Shown: in pieces, positions 39,933 through 48,222 of the stretch
How positions within the stretch are numbered: position 1 is the first letter of the stretch
How the letters are laid out: the number at the start of each line of letters is the position of its first letter
Assembly: GCF_000968195.1 (NCBI RefSeq)
Contig: NZ_FO704550.1
Coordinates: forward strand, 434,001 to 498,000
DNA length: 64,000 nt
Direction of reading: 5' to 3'
Source of the DNA: Xenorhabdus doucetiae
GTDB taxonomy: Bacteria; Pseudomonadota; Gammaproteobacteria; Enterobacterales; Enterobacteriaceae
Notes under the pieces: model-generated
What the model saw: the letters and a program-made list of their open reading frames with translations, nothing else
Told to the model about the DNA's origin: nothing
The model's database searches: none
Translations under genes and position numbers: made by a program

Positions 39933-41861
39933 TTAACCCACTTGCCCGTTGCCAAGATGTTTCACGCGGCGTTTTACCTCTTCCTGCTTACCGGCATTAA
40001 ATGGGCGCGCGTCAGGGCTGCCGAGGTAGCCACAAACCCGGCGCGTCACGGAAACGTGGGCGGGATCATGATTGCCACATTGGGGACAGGTGAATCCTTT
40101 GCTGGTACAGGCAAACTCGCCGGTAAAACCGCATTGGTAACACTCATCAATGGGCGTATTGGTGCCATAATAAGGCACACGTGAATAGCTGTAATCCCAG
40201 ACATCTTCCAAGGCTTTCAGGTTATGTTGCAGATTAGGATATTCGCCGTAGCAAATAAAACCCCCGTTTGCCAGTGGCGGATAGGGCGCTTCAAAGTCCA
40301 GTTTATCGTAGGGATTGACCTTCTTCTCCACATCCAGATGAAAGCTGTTGGTGTAATAGCCCTTATCCGTGACGCCCTGAATCACGCCAAACTCGGCGGT
40401 ATCCAAACGGCAGAAGCGGTCACATAAATTCTCGCTTGGCGTACTGTACAAACTAAACCCATAACCGCTCTCCCGTTTCCATTGATCGACGGCCTGACGC
40501 AAGTGTTTAACCATCGCAATGGCTTTCTGCTGGCGCTGTTCATCATCAAACAGATGAAGGTGATGACCATATAACGCATTTATCGTTTCATGAATGCCGA
40601 TATAACCCAATGAGATAGACGCCCGGCCGTGTTTGAAGATCTCGGCGATATTGTCATCGGCTTTCAGGCGGACACCACAGGCCCCTTCCATATAGAGGAT
40701 GGGGGCAACGCGAGCTTGGGTATTTTCGAGACGGGCAATGCGGGTCATCAGCGCTTTTTTTGCCAGCAACAAGCGTTGATCCAAAATTTGCCAAAAATCC
40801 GCTTCACTCCCCTTGGCTTCGAGCGCAATGCGCGGCAGGTTCAGGCTGATAACGCCCAAATTATTGCGCCCTTCGTGAACTTGCCGGCCGTTTTCCTCAT
40901 AAACGCCGAGGAAACTGCGGCAACCCATGGGCGTTTTAAATGATCCCGTGACCTTGATCACCTGATCGTAATTGAGAATATCGGGGTACATGCGTTTACT
41001 GGCACACTCCAGCGCCAATAATTTAATGTCATAGTGGGGATCACCAAAACGGTGATTCAGCCCATCGCGAAGGGTAAAAACCAGCTTGGGGAAGACGGCG
41101 GTTTTGCGCTTTTTTCCCAAACCCGCAATGCGGTTGCGCAGAATCGAGATTTGGATCAGACGGGCTTCTTTGGTTGTTCCCAATCCGAAACCGAAAGTAA
41201 CAAACGGCGTCTGCCCATTGGCGGTATGCAGCGTATTGACTTCATATTCCAGCGACTGGAAAGCGTCATAACACTCTTTTTCCGTTTGGGCTTCGGCATA
41301 GGCCACCTGATCAGCAATCTGCCACTTTTTGGCAATGGCCAGATGCTTGTCATAACTGGCTTTCACAAAAGGCGCGAGGACTTCATCAATGCGATTAATG
41401 GTTGTGCCGCCATAAATATGGCTGGCAACTTGCGCGATGATCTGGGCCGTGACCGCAGTGGCAGTAGCAATGGATTTGGGCGTCTCAATCTCCGCATTGC
41501 CCATTTTAAAGCCGTGGGTCAGCATCCCCTGCAAATCGATCAGCATACAGTTGAACATCGGAAAAAACGGAGCGTAATCCAAGTCATGATAGTGAATTTC
41601 GCCTTTATCATGCGCCTGCACCACATCATGCGGCAGAATATGCTGCTTGGCATATTGTCGGGCGACAATCCCCGCCAATAAATCACGCTGAGTCGGAATA
41701 ACCCTGCTGTCTTTATTGGCATTTTCATTAAGAAGAGATAAATGACTTTGCTCGACCAGGCCCCGAATTTCCTGATCCAGCCGATCATGCCATGTACAAC
41801 CGCTATTACCCTGACTCACGTCAACGTAGCGGTTATCCTGTTGCGTCACAACCATTTTCAT
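39933..41861 (-). CDS. nrdD: Anaerobic ribonucleoside-triphosphate reductase lacking the ATP-cone
   Basis: Class III ribonucleotide reductase, making dNTPs without oxygen. From the ATG with a GAGGAG site 7-12 bases upstream it has 642 aa against 712 in E. coli. The missing about 70 residues are the N-terminal ATP-cone (E. coli MKRDGCKVPF region); residues 1-28 here are unrelated and homology begins at DQEIRGLVEQ. The rest is complete: catalytic cysteines, CYQCGFTGEFACTSKGF with CPQCGNH (zinc site) and the glycyl-radical loop RRVCGYLGSPDARPF. Longer in-frame upstream codons overlap the NrdR boxes and are not credible as protein. Confidence 0.92.
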   Translation of the reverse strand: MKMVVTQQDNRYVDVSQGNSGCTWHDRLDQEIRGLVEQSHLSLLNENANKDSRVIPTQRDLLAGIVARQYAKQHILPHDVVQAHDKGEIHYHDLDYAPFFPMFNCMLIDLQGMLTHGFKMGNAEIETPKSIATATAVTAQIIAQVASHIYGGTTINRIDEVLAPFVKASYDKHLAIAKKWQIADQVAYAEAQTEKECYDAFQSLEYEVNTLHTANGQTPFVTFGFGLGTTKEARLIQISILRNRIAGLGKKRKTAVFPKLVFTLRDGLNHRFGDPHYDIKLLALECASKRMYPDILNYDQVIKVTGSFKTPMGCRSFLGVYEENGRQVHEGRNNLGVISLNLPRIALEAKGSEADFWQILDQRLLLAKKALMTRIARLENTQARVAPILYMEGACGVRLKADDNIAEIFKHGRASISLGYIGIHETINALYGHHLHLFDDEQRQQKAIAMVKHLRQAVDQWKRESGYGFSLYSTPSENLCDRFCRLDTAEFGVIQGVTDKGYYTNSFHLDVEKKVNPYDKLDFEAPYPPLANGGFICYGEYPNLQHNLKALEDVWDYSYSRVPYYGTNTPIDECYQCGFTGEFACTSKGFTCPQCGNHDPAHVSVTRRVCGYLGSPDARPFNAGKQEEVKRRVKHLGNGQVG

Positions 41862-41880
41862 AATCTGGCTCCTCGATAGG

Positions 41881-41934
41881 TTATCCACTGACAAAAATGA
41901 CATGACTGTTCGTTTTTTGTGTTGATGTGGATAA
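41881..41934. promoter_or_regulatory. Two DnaA-box-like sites in the nrdD leader
   Basis: TTATCCACT (41881-41889) on the plus strand and a perfect TTATCCACA on the minus strand (41926-41934), opposite orientations, between the NrdR boxes and the nrdD start. DnaA control of ribonucleotide reductase is known for E. coli nrdAB; here it is inference. Confidence 0.5.
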
Positions 41935-41946
41935 TCTTGTGCATAA

Positions 41947-41993
41947 ATACTATATGTAGTGATTTTTACGTATTTAAACACAATATATAGATC
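41947..41993 (-). promoter_or_regulatory. Tandem NrdR boxes upstream of nrdDG
   Basis: Two 16-bp boxes, 41947-41962 (ATACTATATGTAGTGA) and 41978-41993 (ACACAATATATAGATC), fit the NrdR consensus acaCwAtATaTwGtgt. Their centres are 31 bp apart, three helical turns, the usual arrangement. They should let the ATP/dATP-sensing repressor NrdR control the operon. Confidence 0.85.
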
Positions 41994-42061
41994 ATTTAAG
42001 CGAATATACCACTTAAAAAGTTGATCTCAGACAAAGAAAAGCAGGTTATCAGGAGAGGCAA

Positions 42062-42094
42062 ACAAAACGCCCTGATACCGAAGTGATCAGGGCG
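42062..42094 (-). terminator. Terminator after ridA
   Basis: Perfect 9-bp stem (42068-42076 with 42086-42094) followed, on the minus strand, by TTTTGTTT. Separates pyrI-ridA from nrdDG. Confidence 0.88.
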
Positions 42095-42108
42095 GAGAGA
42101 AGGATAAC

Positions 42109-42495
42109 TTAGCGACGAACGGCGATCGCTTCAATCTCGATTTTCACATCTTTTGGCAGACGGGCAACTTCAACGCATGAACGCGCAGGGAACGGCGCAT
42201 CATGTTCAGCGAAAAACGCTTCGTAAGTGGCGTTCACGGCAGCAAAGTCATTCAAATCTTTGACAAACACCGTGGTTTTTACGATATCAGCCACTTTCAA
42301 GCCAGATTGTTCAATAATCGCTTTGACGTTTTCCAAAGATTGACGGGCTTGAGCCGTCACCTCGTCAGGGATCGCACCAGTTTTGGGATCAACCGGGATC
42401 TGGCCGGAAGTGATAACCATGCTGCCCAGATCAACACCCTGAACATAAGGGCCGATTGCGGCGGGTGCATTCTCGGTATGGATAGAACGTGACAT
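42109..42495 (-). CDS. ridA: Enamine/imine deaminase RidA
   Basis: Hydrolyses reactive 2-aminoacrylate-type enamines released by PLP enzymes. 128 aa, as in E. coli. ENAPAAIGPYVQGVDLG, SGQIPVDPKTGAIP and the catalytic Arg in PARSCVEVARLPKD are conserved. Directly downstream of pyrI, the E. coli order. Confidence 0.97.
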   Translation of the reverse strand: MSRSIHTENAPAAIGPYVQGVDLGSMVITSGQIPVDPKTGAIPDEVTAQARQSLENVKAIIEQSGLKVADIVKTTVFVKDLNDFAAVNATYEAFFAEHDAPFPARSCVEVARLPKDVKIEIEAIAVRR

Positions 42496-42597
42496 TAGAA
42501 ACTCCTGTTTGACGTCTGAATGGAAAAATTTTCTGGATCGCTATTATAGTGATCCACTGTCCCGCATCAATGGATACAGGACATGCTTGTCGATGGC

Positions 42598-43062
42598 TTA
42601 AGCGTTATCGATAACGGCTTGACGATCAAACTCTTTCTCACAATATTTACAGCGCAACATCACATCGTCTTTCGCTGACATAACGTAGAAGCTGCTGTTA
42701 ACGGGTTCATTGTGACTGATGCAGTTACTGTTTGGGCAAACCAGAACGTTGTCGATTTGGTCTGGCAGATTGATAGGCATCTTTTTGACGACAACATAAT
42801 TCTCAATGTTATTGATGGTGGCATGTGGTGCATACATGGCGAGCTGGTTTGCCTGTTGCGCTGTCAGAAAAGTATTTTCAATCTTAATCAGATCTTTTTT
42901 ACCCAGTTGGTTGGAAGGCAGATTCAGGCCAATGGTAATGCGCTGGTCTGTTTCGGTGAGTTTGAACAGTGACAATAACTTAAAACCGACATGGGCGGGA
43001 ATGTGATCGATAACCGTGCCGCATTTAATGGCTTCTACTTGTAGTTGATGGTCTTGGGTCAT
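42598..43062 (-). CDS. pyrI: Aspartate carbamoyltransferase regulatory chain
   Basis: Regulatory subunit that binds CTP/UTP/ATP and forms the ATCase dodecamer with PyrB. 154 aa. N-terminal allosteric domain ([40 protein letters not shown]) and C-terminal zinc domain with CPNSNC and CKYCEKEF are intact. Unlike E. coli, it does not follow pyrB: about 10.3 kb of foreign genes lie between. A 10-base near-duplication (ATGACACAAC/ATGACCCAAG) sits at its start, so an out-of-frame ATG precedes the true one. No clear own promoter was recognised. Confidence 0.96.
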   Translation of the reverse strand: MTQDHQLQVEAIKCGTVIDHIPAHVGFKLLSLFKLTETDQRITIGLNLPSNQLGKKDLIKIENTFLTAQQANQLAMYAPHATINNIENYVVVKKMPINLPDQIDNVLVCPNSNCISHNEPVNSSFYVMSAKDDVMLRCKYCEKEFDRQAVIDNA

Positions 43063-43073
43063 GTTGTGTCATA

Positions 43074-43098
43074 AATACCGTTTCGGTATTCCTCCTCC
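43074..43098 (-). promoter_or_regulatory. Ribosome-binding site plus hairpin before pyrI
   Basis: On the minus strand GGAGGAGG (43098-43091) is followed by a perfect 7-bp hairpin AATACCG-AAA-CGGTATT (43090-43074) and then the start region. Linear distance to the pyrI ATG is 28 bases, too long; folding the hairpin would shorten it to about 11. Confidence 0.5.
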
Positions 43099-43198
43099 AG
43101 ATATTAGGGGATCAAGGAAATCGACTTATTTTGTCACAGACGATTTGGCATTTCACCTGATTAGGTTTTGCATCTGAAAGGTGAATGTTGGCGATGAA

Positions 43199-43226
43199 CA
43201 AGTGCAGCCAACCGCGCTGCAACTTG
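43199..43226. repeat. Palindromic intergenic repeat
   Basis: CAAGTGCAGC pairs with GCTGCAACTTG (one bulged A). The minus-strand form (CAAGTTGCAGC ... GTTGGCTGCACTTG) resembles a dispersed palindrome I recall from intergenic regions of Xenorhabdus, Photorhabdus and Yersinia. Marks the pyrI-side edge of the insertion; may act as terminator for the metallophosphoesterase gene. Confidence 0.5.
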
Positions 43227-43246
43227 AAAAATCGAGAGAATAGTCA

Positions 43247-43990
43247 TTAATAAATACATGAAGTGATAGATAACTCAGATGAAAAATCAATGATATTGAA
43301 ACCAAAGCCTTTTGATACCTTAACGGTCTCTATACCTGGCAGCCATTGGAATACCACCGCGGGAGCAACAGAGGTTGTCATGGTATTATGATGACAAATA
43401 CGTGAAGTGTGTGCGTGCCCGCTACCGATAAACTTAACCTTATATTTCTTACAAAGATCTAATAATGCTTTACCATTATTCAACATGCAGCTATCTACAA
43501 TGGGTGTACCAACTGGAATAGCATGGTGATGCATAAATATAGCGATATTAACATCACTGTTTTTAACCATTTCTTCTTCTAATTCTGCTAAGTTATCTTT
43601 GGATATAAAACCAAAATCCTCACCTTCGACAACAGTATCGACTGAAATAATACGCCAGGTATTATTTTTATATTGACGGGAATGGATCATAAATTGATTT
43701 TTTTCTTCTGTGATCGCTATATTAAAGTTCTCCTTGAGATCATGATTACCCAGTATGGCGATATAAGCTGTTCTTAAGGACTCCATTTTTTGCAAAAAGT
43801 ATTTGTATGCTTCGATATCACCATCATTTGCAATATCACCGGAAACGATAATTAACGCTATCTCGTTCAGGTTTTTTATTCTTAATATCTCTTCACAAAC
43901 AAAATCAAAGTTTTCATAAGGATTTACATCAAATAATTTTTGATCTCGATTTCGGGTTAAATGTATATCCGATAAGTGAATCACTTTCAT
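43247..43990 (-). CDS. Calcineurin-like metallophosphoesterase (CpdA-like)
   Basis: 247-aa binuclear metal phosphoesterase. The five family motifs appear in order: SDIHL (residue 7), SGDIAND (about 50), LGNHD (about 80), MHHHAIP (about 153) and GSGHAHTSR (about 192). This is the CpdA/class III cyclic-nucleotide phosphodiesterase pattern, but the substrate is not established. AT-rich and with no operon partner; the adjacent GNAT gene is divergent. Accessory gene of the pyrB-pyrI insertion. Confidence 0.85.
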   Translation of the reverse strand: MKVIHLSDIHLTRNRDQKLFDVNPYENFDFVCEEILRIKNLNEIALIIVSGDIANDGDIEAYKYFLQKMESLRTAYIAILGNHDLKENFNIAITEEKNQFMIHSRQYKNNTWRIISVDTVVEGEDFGFISKDNLAELEEEMVKNSDVNIAIFMHHHAIPVGTPIVDSCMLNNGKALLDLCKKYKVKFIGSGHAHTSRICHHNTMTTSVAPAVVFQWLPGIETVKVSKGFGFNIIDFSSELSITSCIY

Positions 43991-44062
43991 TTTTTATTAC
44001 CTCCGAAAAGAAATGGATTGTATGATATTTCCATATCAAACAGCAGGAATTAATCATAATAA

Positions 44063-44530
44063 ATGAAAAATAACCTAGATATCATTATGTTAATCGAAGA
44101 GCTAAATGAAAGTAACTTGCCAGTATGGATAGCATTGCGAGAACAGCTCTGGCCTCATCATGCAACAGCAGCCCACCAAGCTGATGGGGAAGAGATTATC
44201 TCCTCCAGCCAGTTGGTTTCATTTATTGTGCGAGATGAAGCGGGTAACGGACTGGGTTTTGCTGATGCCTCAGTCAGACATGACTATGTCAATGGTTGTA
44301 ACAGTAGTCCGGTGGTTTTTCTGGAGGGGATCTTTGTTTCTTCAAGCCATAGAAAATGTGGGATAGCCAAGCTATTGGTAGACGAAGTGCAATCTTGGGG
44401 GAGGAAAAAAGGGTGTAAGGAACTCGCATCCGATACCGAATTGGATAATGTTCTGTCACAACAGGTGCACATTGGATTGGGATTCCAAGTGACTGAAAAG
44501 GTCGTTTTTTTCAAAAAAGAATTAAATTAA
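44063..44530 (+). CDS. AAC(6')-I-like aminoglycoside N-acetyltransferase
   Basis: 155-aa GNAT protein. It shares with Acinetobacter-type AAC(6')-I enzymes the pattern W-ALR-LWP-H near residue 22, RHDYVNG, SSPVVFLEGIFVSSSHRKCG (acetyl-CoA region), ASDTELDN and LGFQVTEKVVFFKKE. Such enzymes acetylate the 6'-amino group of aminoglycosides. Whether this one confers resistance or has another amine substrate cannot be told. The first ATG has AGCAGGAA upstream at a wide spacing; a Met 8 codons on lacks a site. Confidence 0.75.
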   Translation: MKNNLDIIMLIEELNESNLPVWIALREQLWPHHATAAHQADGEEIISSSQLVSFIVRDEAGNGLGFADASVRHDYVNGCNSSPVVFLEGIFVSSSHRKCGIAKLLVDEVQSWGRKKGCKELASDTELDNVLSQQVHIGLGFQVTEKVVFFKKELN

Positions 44531-44794
44531 TATTTTTAATAGATTATGGCGGTGATACAGATTTTTCTCCCAGAAAGAAAAAAACTTACCACCGAATAGA
44601 AACCTTATTCATCTTTTAGCCTCTGATAGCATATATTTGATCTCCATCACACTATTGTTCTGCAAAATGTCATCCATTAATACACTAACGTTACCTCGGT
44701 GGTCAGCCACCAATGAATGAATTCGGCGTTATGGGTTCACCTGCAAATCTGTGGCCAGAGCGTGTTGACCGCGGCATAAAAAATAGAGATTTTT

Positions 44795-47113
44795 ATGAAA
44801 TTCAAATCAAAAATAAAACCTTACCACGCGGCTGCGGGGGGTTGGGGTTCACTGGAGGCAACAACCCGCTTCGTCTTTGACAGTAAACAAGCCCTGAAAA
44901 ATATGGTTAACCTGATGCGCATGAACAAGCCCAGAGGCTTCGATTGTCCCGGATGCGCATGGGGAGATGACAACAAAAGCCTGTTTAGTTTTTGTGAAAA
45001 CGGCGCCAAGGCCGTGACTTGGGAAGCCACTCGCCGCTATGTTGATCGGGAATTCTTCGCCACTTACAGTGTGAGTCAACTTTACCGGCAAAGTGATTAT
45101 TTCCTTGAATACCAAGGGCGAGTAGTGGAACCGATGAGCTATAACCCGCAGACGGATCATTATGAGCCGATCAGTTGGGATGAGGCTTTTACCCTGATTG
45201 CCCGCCATATTAAGTCGATGGATAATCCCAATCAGCTTGAACTGTACACGTCAGGGCGCGCCAGTAATGAGGCTTCATGGCTGTATCAACTTTTTGGCCG
45301 TCTGGTCGGCACAAATAACTTTCCTGATTGCTCCAATATGTGTCATGAAGCCAGTGGCAGCGGCATGCTAAAAAGTTTAGGCGTTGGGAAAGGGACAATT
45401 CGGCTGCAAGACTTTGATCACGCCGATGCCATTTTTGTCTTCGGCCAAAACCCCGGCACCAATCACCCACGCATGCTGCATAGCTTACGGCACGCGGCTG
45501 AACGGGGTGCACGTATCGTGACTTTTAACACGTTGCGTGAGCGCGGTTTGGAGCGTTTCGCTGATCCCCAAAAGCCGCTCGAAGTGATCACACCAAGGGC
45601 AGGGGAAATTAGCCATCGTTATTATCAGCCCAAACTTGGCGGAGATATGGCCGCGGTGCGTGGGATGGTTAAGGCTCTTTTGGAAACTCATAATCGTCTG
45701 CTGGCCGAAGGTCAATCAGGTATTTTTGATCTGGAATTCATCTCAACCTACACCGAAGGCGTGGAGGCTTACCTGCAAGAAGTGGCGGCAACCGACTGGT
45801 CATTGATCGAAGAGCAATCGGGGTTGAGCGAAGCACAATTGCGCGAGGCGGCCTCCATTTACCAGCGTGCTGAACGCGTCATCTGTACTTGGGCAATGGG
45901 GATAACGCAACATAAACACTCTTTGGTGACCGTGCGCGAAATCGTCAACCTGCAATTACTTTTTGGCCAATTGGGTAAACCGGGCGCAGGGCTTTGTCCG
46001 GTACGGGGTCACAGTAATGTCCAGGGTAACCGGACGATGGGAATTAATGAAAAACCGTCCCCATCTTTCTTGGATAGCCTGGCCGCGCATTTTGGTTTCG
46101 AGCCACCTCGTGCTCACGGCCACAATGTGGTGGAAGCGTTGAGTGCCATGTTGCGTGACGAAGTGAAGGTGTTGATTGCACTGGGCGGGAACCTTGCGGC
46201 CGCGGCTCCGGATACTCAGCGAACAGAAGAAGCGCTTAGACACTGCGATTTGACCGTACACATCAGCACAAAATTAAACCGGAGTCACCTTATTACCGGT
46301 AAAAAAGGGGCGCTTATCCTGCCAACATTGGGTCGCACCGAACGCGATATTCAGGCCACAGGATCGCAGTTTGTGACGGTAGAAGACTCTTTCAGCATGG
46401 TTCATGCTTCGGAGGGCGTGAATAAACCGTTATGTGATACCCAACGTTCTGAGACAGCGATTGTGGCAGGCATTGCCAATGCGACCGTAGGCAATACTGC
46501 GACGATTAACTGGCTGGAATTAGCCGGCGATTACAATAAAATTCGCGATCATATTGCGGCCACCATTCCGGGGTTTGCGGGTTTTAATCAAAAATGTGAA
46601 CACCCCGGCGGGTTCTATCTTGGCAATGCGGCGGCCGAATTACGTTTTGCGACACCGAACAAAAAAGCGCAGTTCAGCCCTGCGCCGCTACCGAAAACCC
46701 TGTTCCCACAAATTGACGGCGCTGACGTTCCTTTTACGTTGCAGACCTTGCGTTCACACGACCAATACAACACCACGATTTATGGGTTGGATGATCGTTA
46801 TCGCGGGGTTTATGGACAGCGGGAAGTGTTGTTTATAAATCCGGAAGATATGGCTCAATTAGGATATCAAGCTGGCGATCAGGTCGATATCGAAACCCTA
46901 TGGCATGACGGGATTAAGCGTAAAGTTTCCGGCTTCAAGTTAGTGCCTTACACCATTCCCCGCGGCAACCTTGCCGCTTACTACCCGGAAACCAACCCAT
47001 TAGTCCCAATGGAAAGTTTTGGTGATGGTACAGGCACGCCAACCTCAAAATCTGTGCCGGTTAAATTATCCCTCACGGAACAGAATCGGGCTGAACTTCG
47101 GCGGCTTGTGTAA
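44795..47113 (+). CDS. ydeP: FdhF/YdeP-family molybdopterin oxidoreductase
   Basis: 772-aa enzyme of the formate-dehydrogenase-alpha-like group binding bis-molybdopterin guanine dinucleotide; E. coli YdeP (759 aa) is implicated in acid resistance. N-terminal Fe-S/Cys region FDCPGCAWGDDNKS, MGD-binding SGRASNEASWLYQLFGRLVG, SNMCHEASG, FGQNPGTNHPRML, and the C-terminal aspartate-decarboxylase-like domain (TLQTLRSHDQYNTTIYGLDD; GVYGQREVLFIN) are visible. Single gene, no small subunit nearby. GC content is higher than in the flanking effector genes, suggesting separate origins. Electron partner and substrate unknown. Confidence 0.88.
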   Translation: MKFKSKIKPYHAAAGGWGSLEATTRFVFDSKQALKNMVNLMRMNKPRGFDCPGCAWGDDNKSLFSFCENGAKAVTWEATRRYVDREFFATYSVSQLYRQSDYFLEYQGRVVEPMSYNPQTDHYEPISWDEAFTLIARHIKSMDNPNQLELYTSGRASNEASWLYQLFGRLVGTNNFPDCSNMCHEASGSGMLKSLGVGKGTIRLQDFDHADAIFVFGQNPGTNHPRMLHSLRHAAERGARIVTFNTLRERGLERFADPQKPLEVITPRAGEISHRYYQPKLGGDMAAVRGMVKALLETHNRLLAEGQSGIFDLEFISTYTEGVEAYLQEVAATDWSLIEEQSGLSEAQLREAASIYQRAERVICTWAMGITQHKHSLVTVREIVNLQLLFGQLGKPGAGLCPVRGHSNVQGNRTMGINEKPSPSFLDSLAAHFGFEPPRAHGHNVVEALSAMLRDEVKVLIALGGNLAAAAPDTQRTEEALRHCDLTVHISTKLNRSHLITGKKGALILPTLGRTERDIQATGSQFVTVEDSFSMVHASEGVNKPLCDTQRSETAIVAGIANATVGNTATINWLELAGDYNKIRDHIAATIPGFAGFNQKCEHPGGFYLGNAAAELRFATPNKKAQFSPAPLPKTLFPQIDGADVPFTLQTLRSHDQYNTTIYGLDDRYRGVYGQREVLFINPEDMAQLGYQAGDQVDIETLWHDGIKRKVSGFKLVPYTIPRGNLAAYYPETNPLVPMESFGDGTGTPTSKSVPVKLSLTEQNRAELRRLV

Positions 47114-47238
47114 ATAGAACACATAGTGTAAGTCGGTTTTTCTTTTTCAAACGGCATTTTTCAGCAATTCTATCTTCCGATCGGTAGATGGAACTGCTGA
47201 GATAGCATATTTGGAGATCACCAACTTTTTGAATCAAT

Positions 47239-48222
47239 TTATGCAGTTGCCGATTTACTTACTGTATTTATTTTTTCACCATCCCGCTTATCCAATTCCG
47301 CCAAAATACGTTCAAGTTGCTCATCAAAATCAGCCGGTTTTTTATCTTTGAACAAGAACAAAGCAGGGAAACGCTTATAATCAGTGGCTGCAACTGCATC
47401 CTTTCCTTGTAATAAATATTTGACGATAAAGGCGTGGGCTTCGTCCTGCCGTAGTCTGGTATTAAATCCCCATAAGGAGCCATAAGAGAGGCACATCTGG
47501 AAAGCGCGACGAGCCAGTGCGTTATTATCATCCAATGTATACATTGCCAGCCCCATTAAATGGACGATTTTCATCGGGTCGGTCTGATTGGAGACACCCA
47601 CTTGTGAATAACGCGCTGCATAAACTTTGCCTTTGTACCAGCTAAAAAACAGTTGGCGCTGTCGGTCAATAAATATTGGCGCTTGCAATTTCCAGAAAAA
47701 GCATCGGTGTATCAGATAGAGAGAGAAAACCAGTAATGAGCTGAACTGTAGAAAGTCGATGATTAAAAATTTGGTACTGGCATGGAAATAGTTATAGCGA
47801 TAATAAAGATATTTCCAGAAAGAGATAGTTTTGTCATTACCAATAAAACGGGCATCTTCCATATAATCAGGCAGATCTTTACGCAGGTAAAATTCTTCTC
47901 CGTATTCTTTACGAACAAGTTCGACCCAATCCATGATATTGGCTTCATTTCTTTCTTTCTGAACGACAAAACTAACAATGTTATGGTAAAAAAACAGCAA
48001 CATTCCAATAAGAAAAGGAAATAATACTATTGCCCGTGCAAGTCGTTGCGTATTGCGCAGGGTACATTGGTTATCGTCAATACTATTCAAGGGAAGATAA
48101 CTTTGTAATGCTTCGTAGCTTTTTTTCACCAGTGGTATAGCCAGCAGGGATTCCTGCTGGTCAATCAGTAGAGTTGGAGGAACATCATGAAGAGTCGTAA
48201 TTATTTTTTGTGAATGGTTCAT
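47239..48222 (-). CDS. Putative T6SS immunity protein, two transmembrane segments
   Basis: 327 aa with hydrophobic helices near residues 64-87 (IVLFPFLIGMLLFFYHNIVS) and 150-172 (FLIIDFLQFSSLLVFSLYLI), then a cytoplasmic-type domain with PIFIDRQRQLFFSWYKGKVY. I do not recognise a named family with certainty; the DRQRQLFFSWYKGKVY stretch recalls DUF6708-type proteins found next to VasX-like effectors. It starts directly after the effector stop codon (47-53 kb cassette), the standard place for an immunity gene, and an inner-membrane location suits protection against a pore-forming toxin. Role is inference. Confidence 0.6.
   Translation of the reverse strand: MNHSQKIITTLHDVPPTLLIDQQESLLAIPLVKKSYEALQSYLPLNSIDDNQCTLRNTQRLARAIVLFPFLIGMLLFFYHNIVSFVVQKERNEANIMDWVELVRKEYGEEFYLRKDLPDYMEDARFIGNDKTISFWKYLYYRYNYFHASTKFLIIDFLQFSSLLVFSLYLIHRCFFWKLQAPIFIDRQRQLFFSWYKGKVYAARYSQVGVSNQTDPMKIVHLMGLAMYTLDDNNALARRAFQMCLSYGSLWGFNTRLRQDEAHAFIVKYLLQGKDAVAATDYKRFPALFLFKDKKPADFDEQLERILAELDKRDGEKINTVSKSATA

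Noticed and set aside
41034..41681. 215-codon plus-strand frame inside nrdD
   Set aside because: Antisense to conserved NrdD sequence; no ribosome-binding site and no family resemblance.
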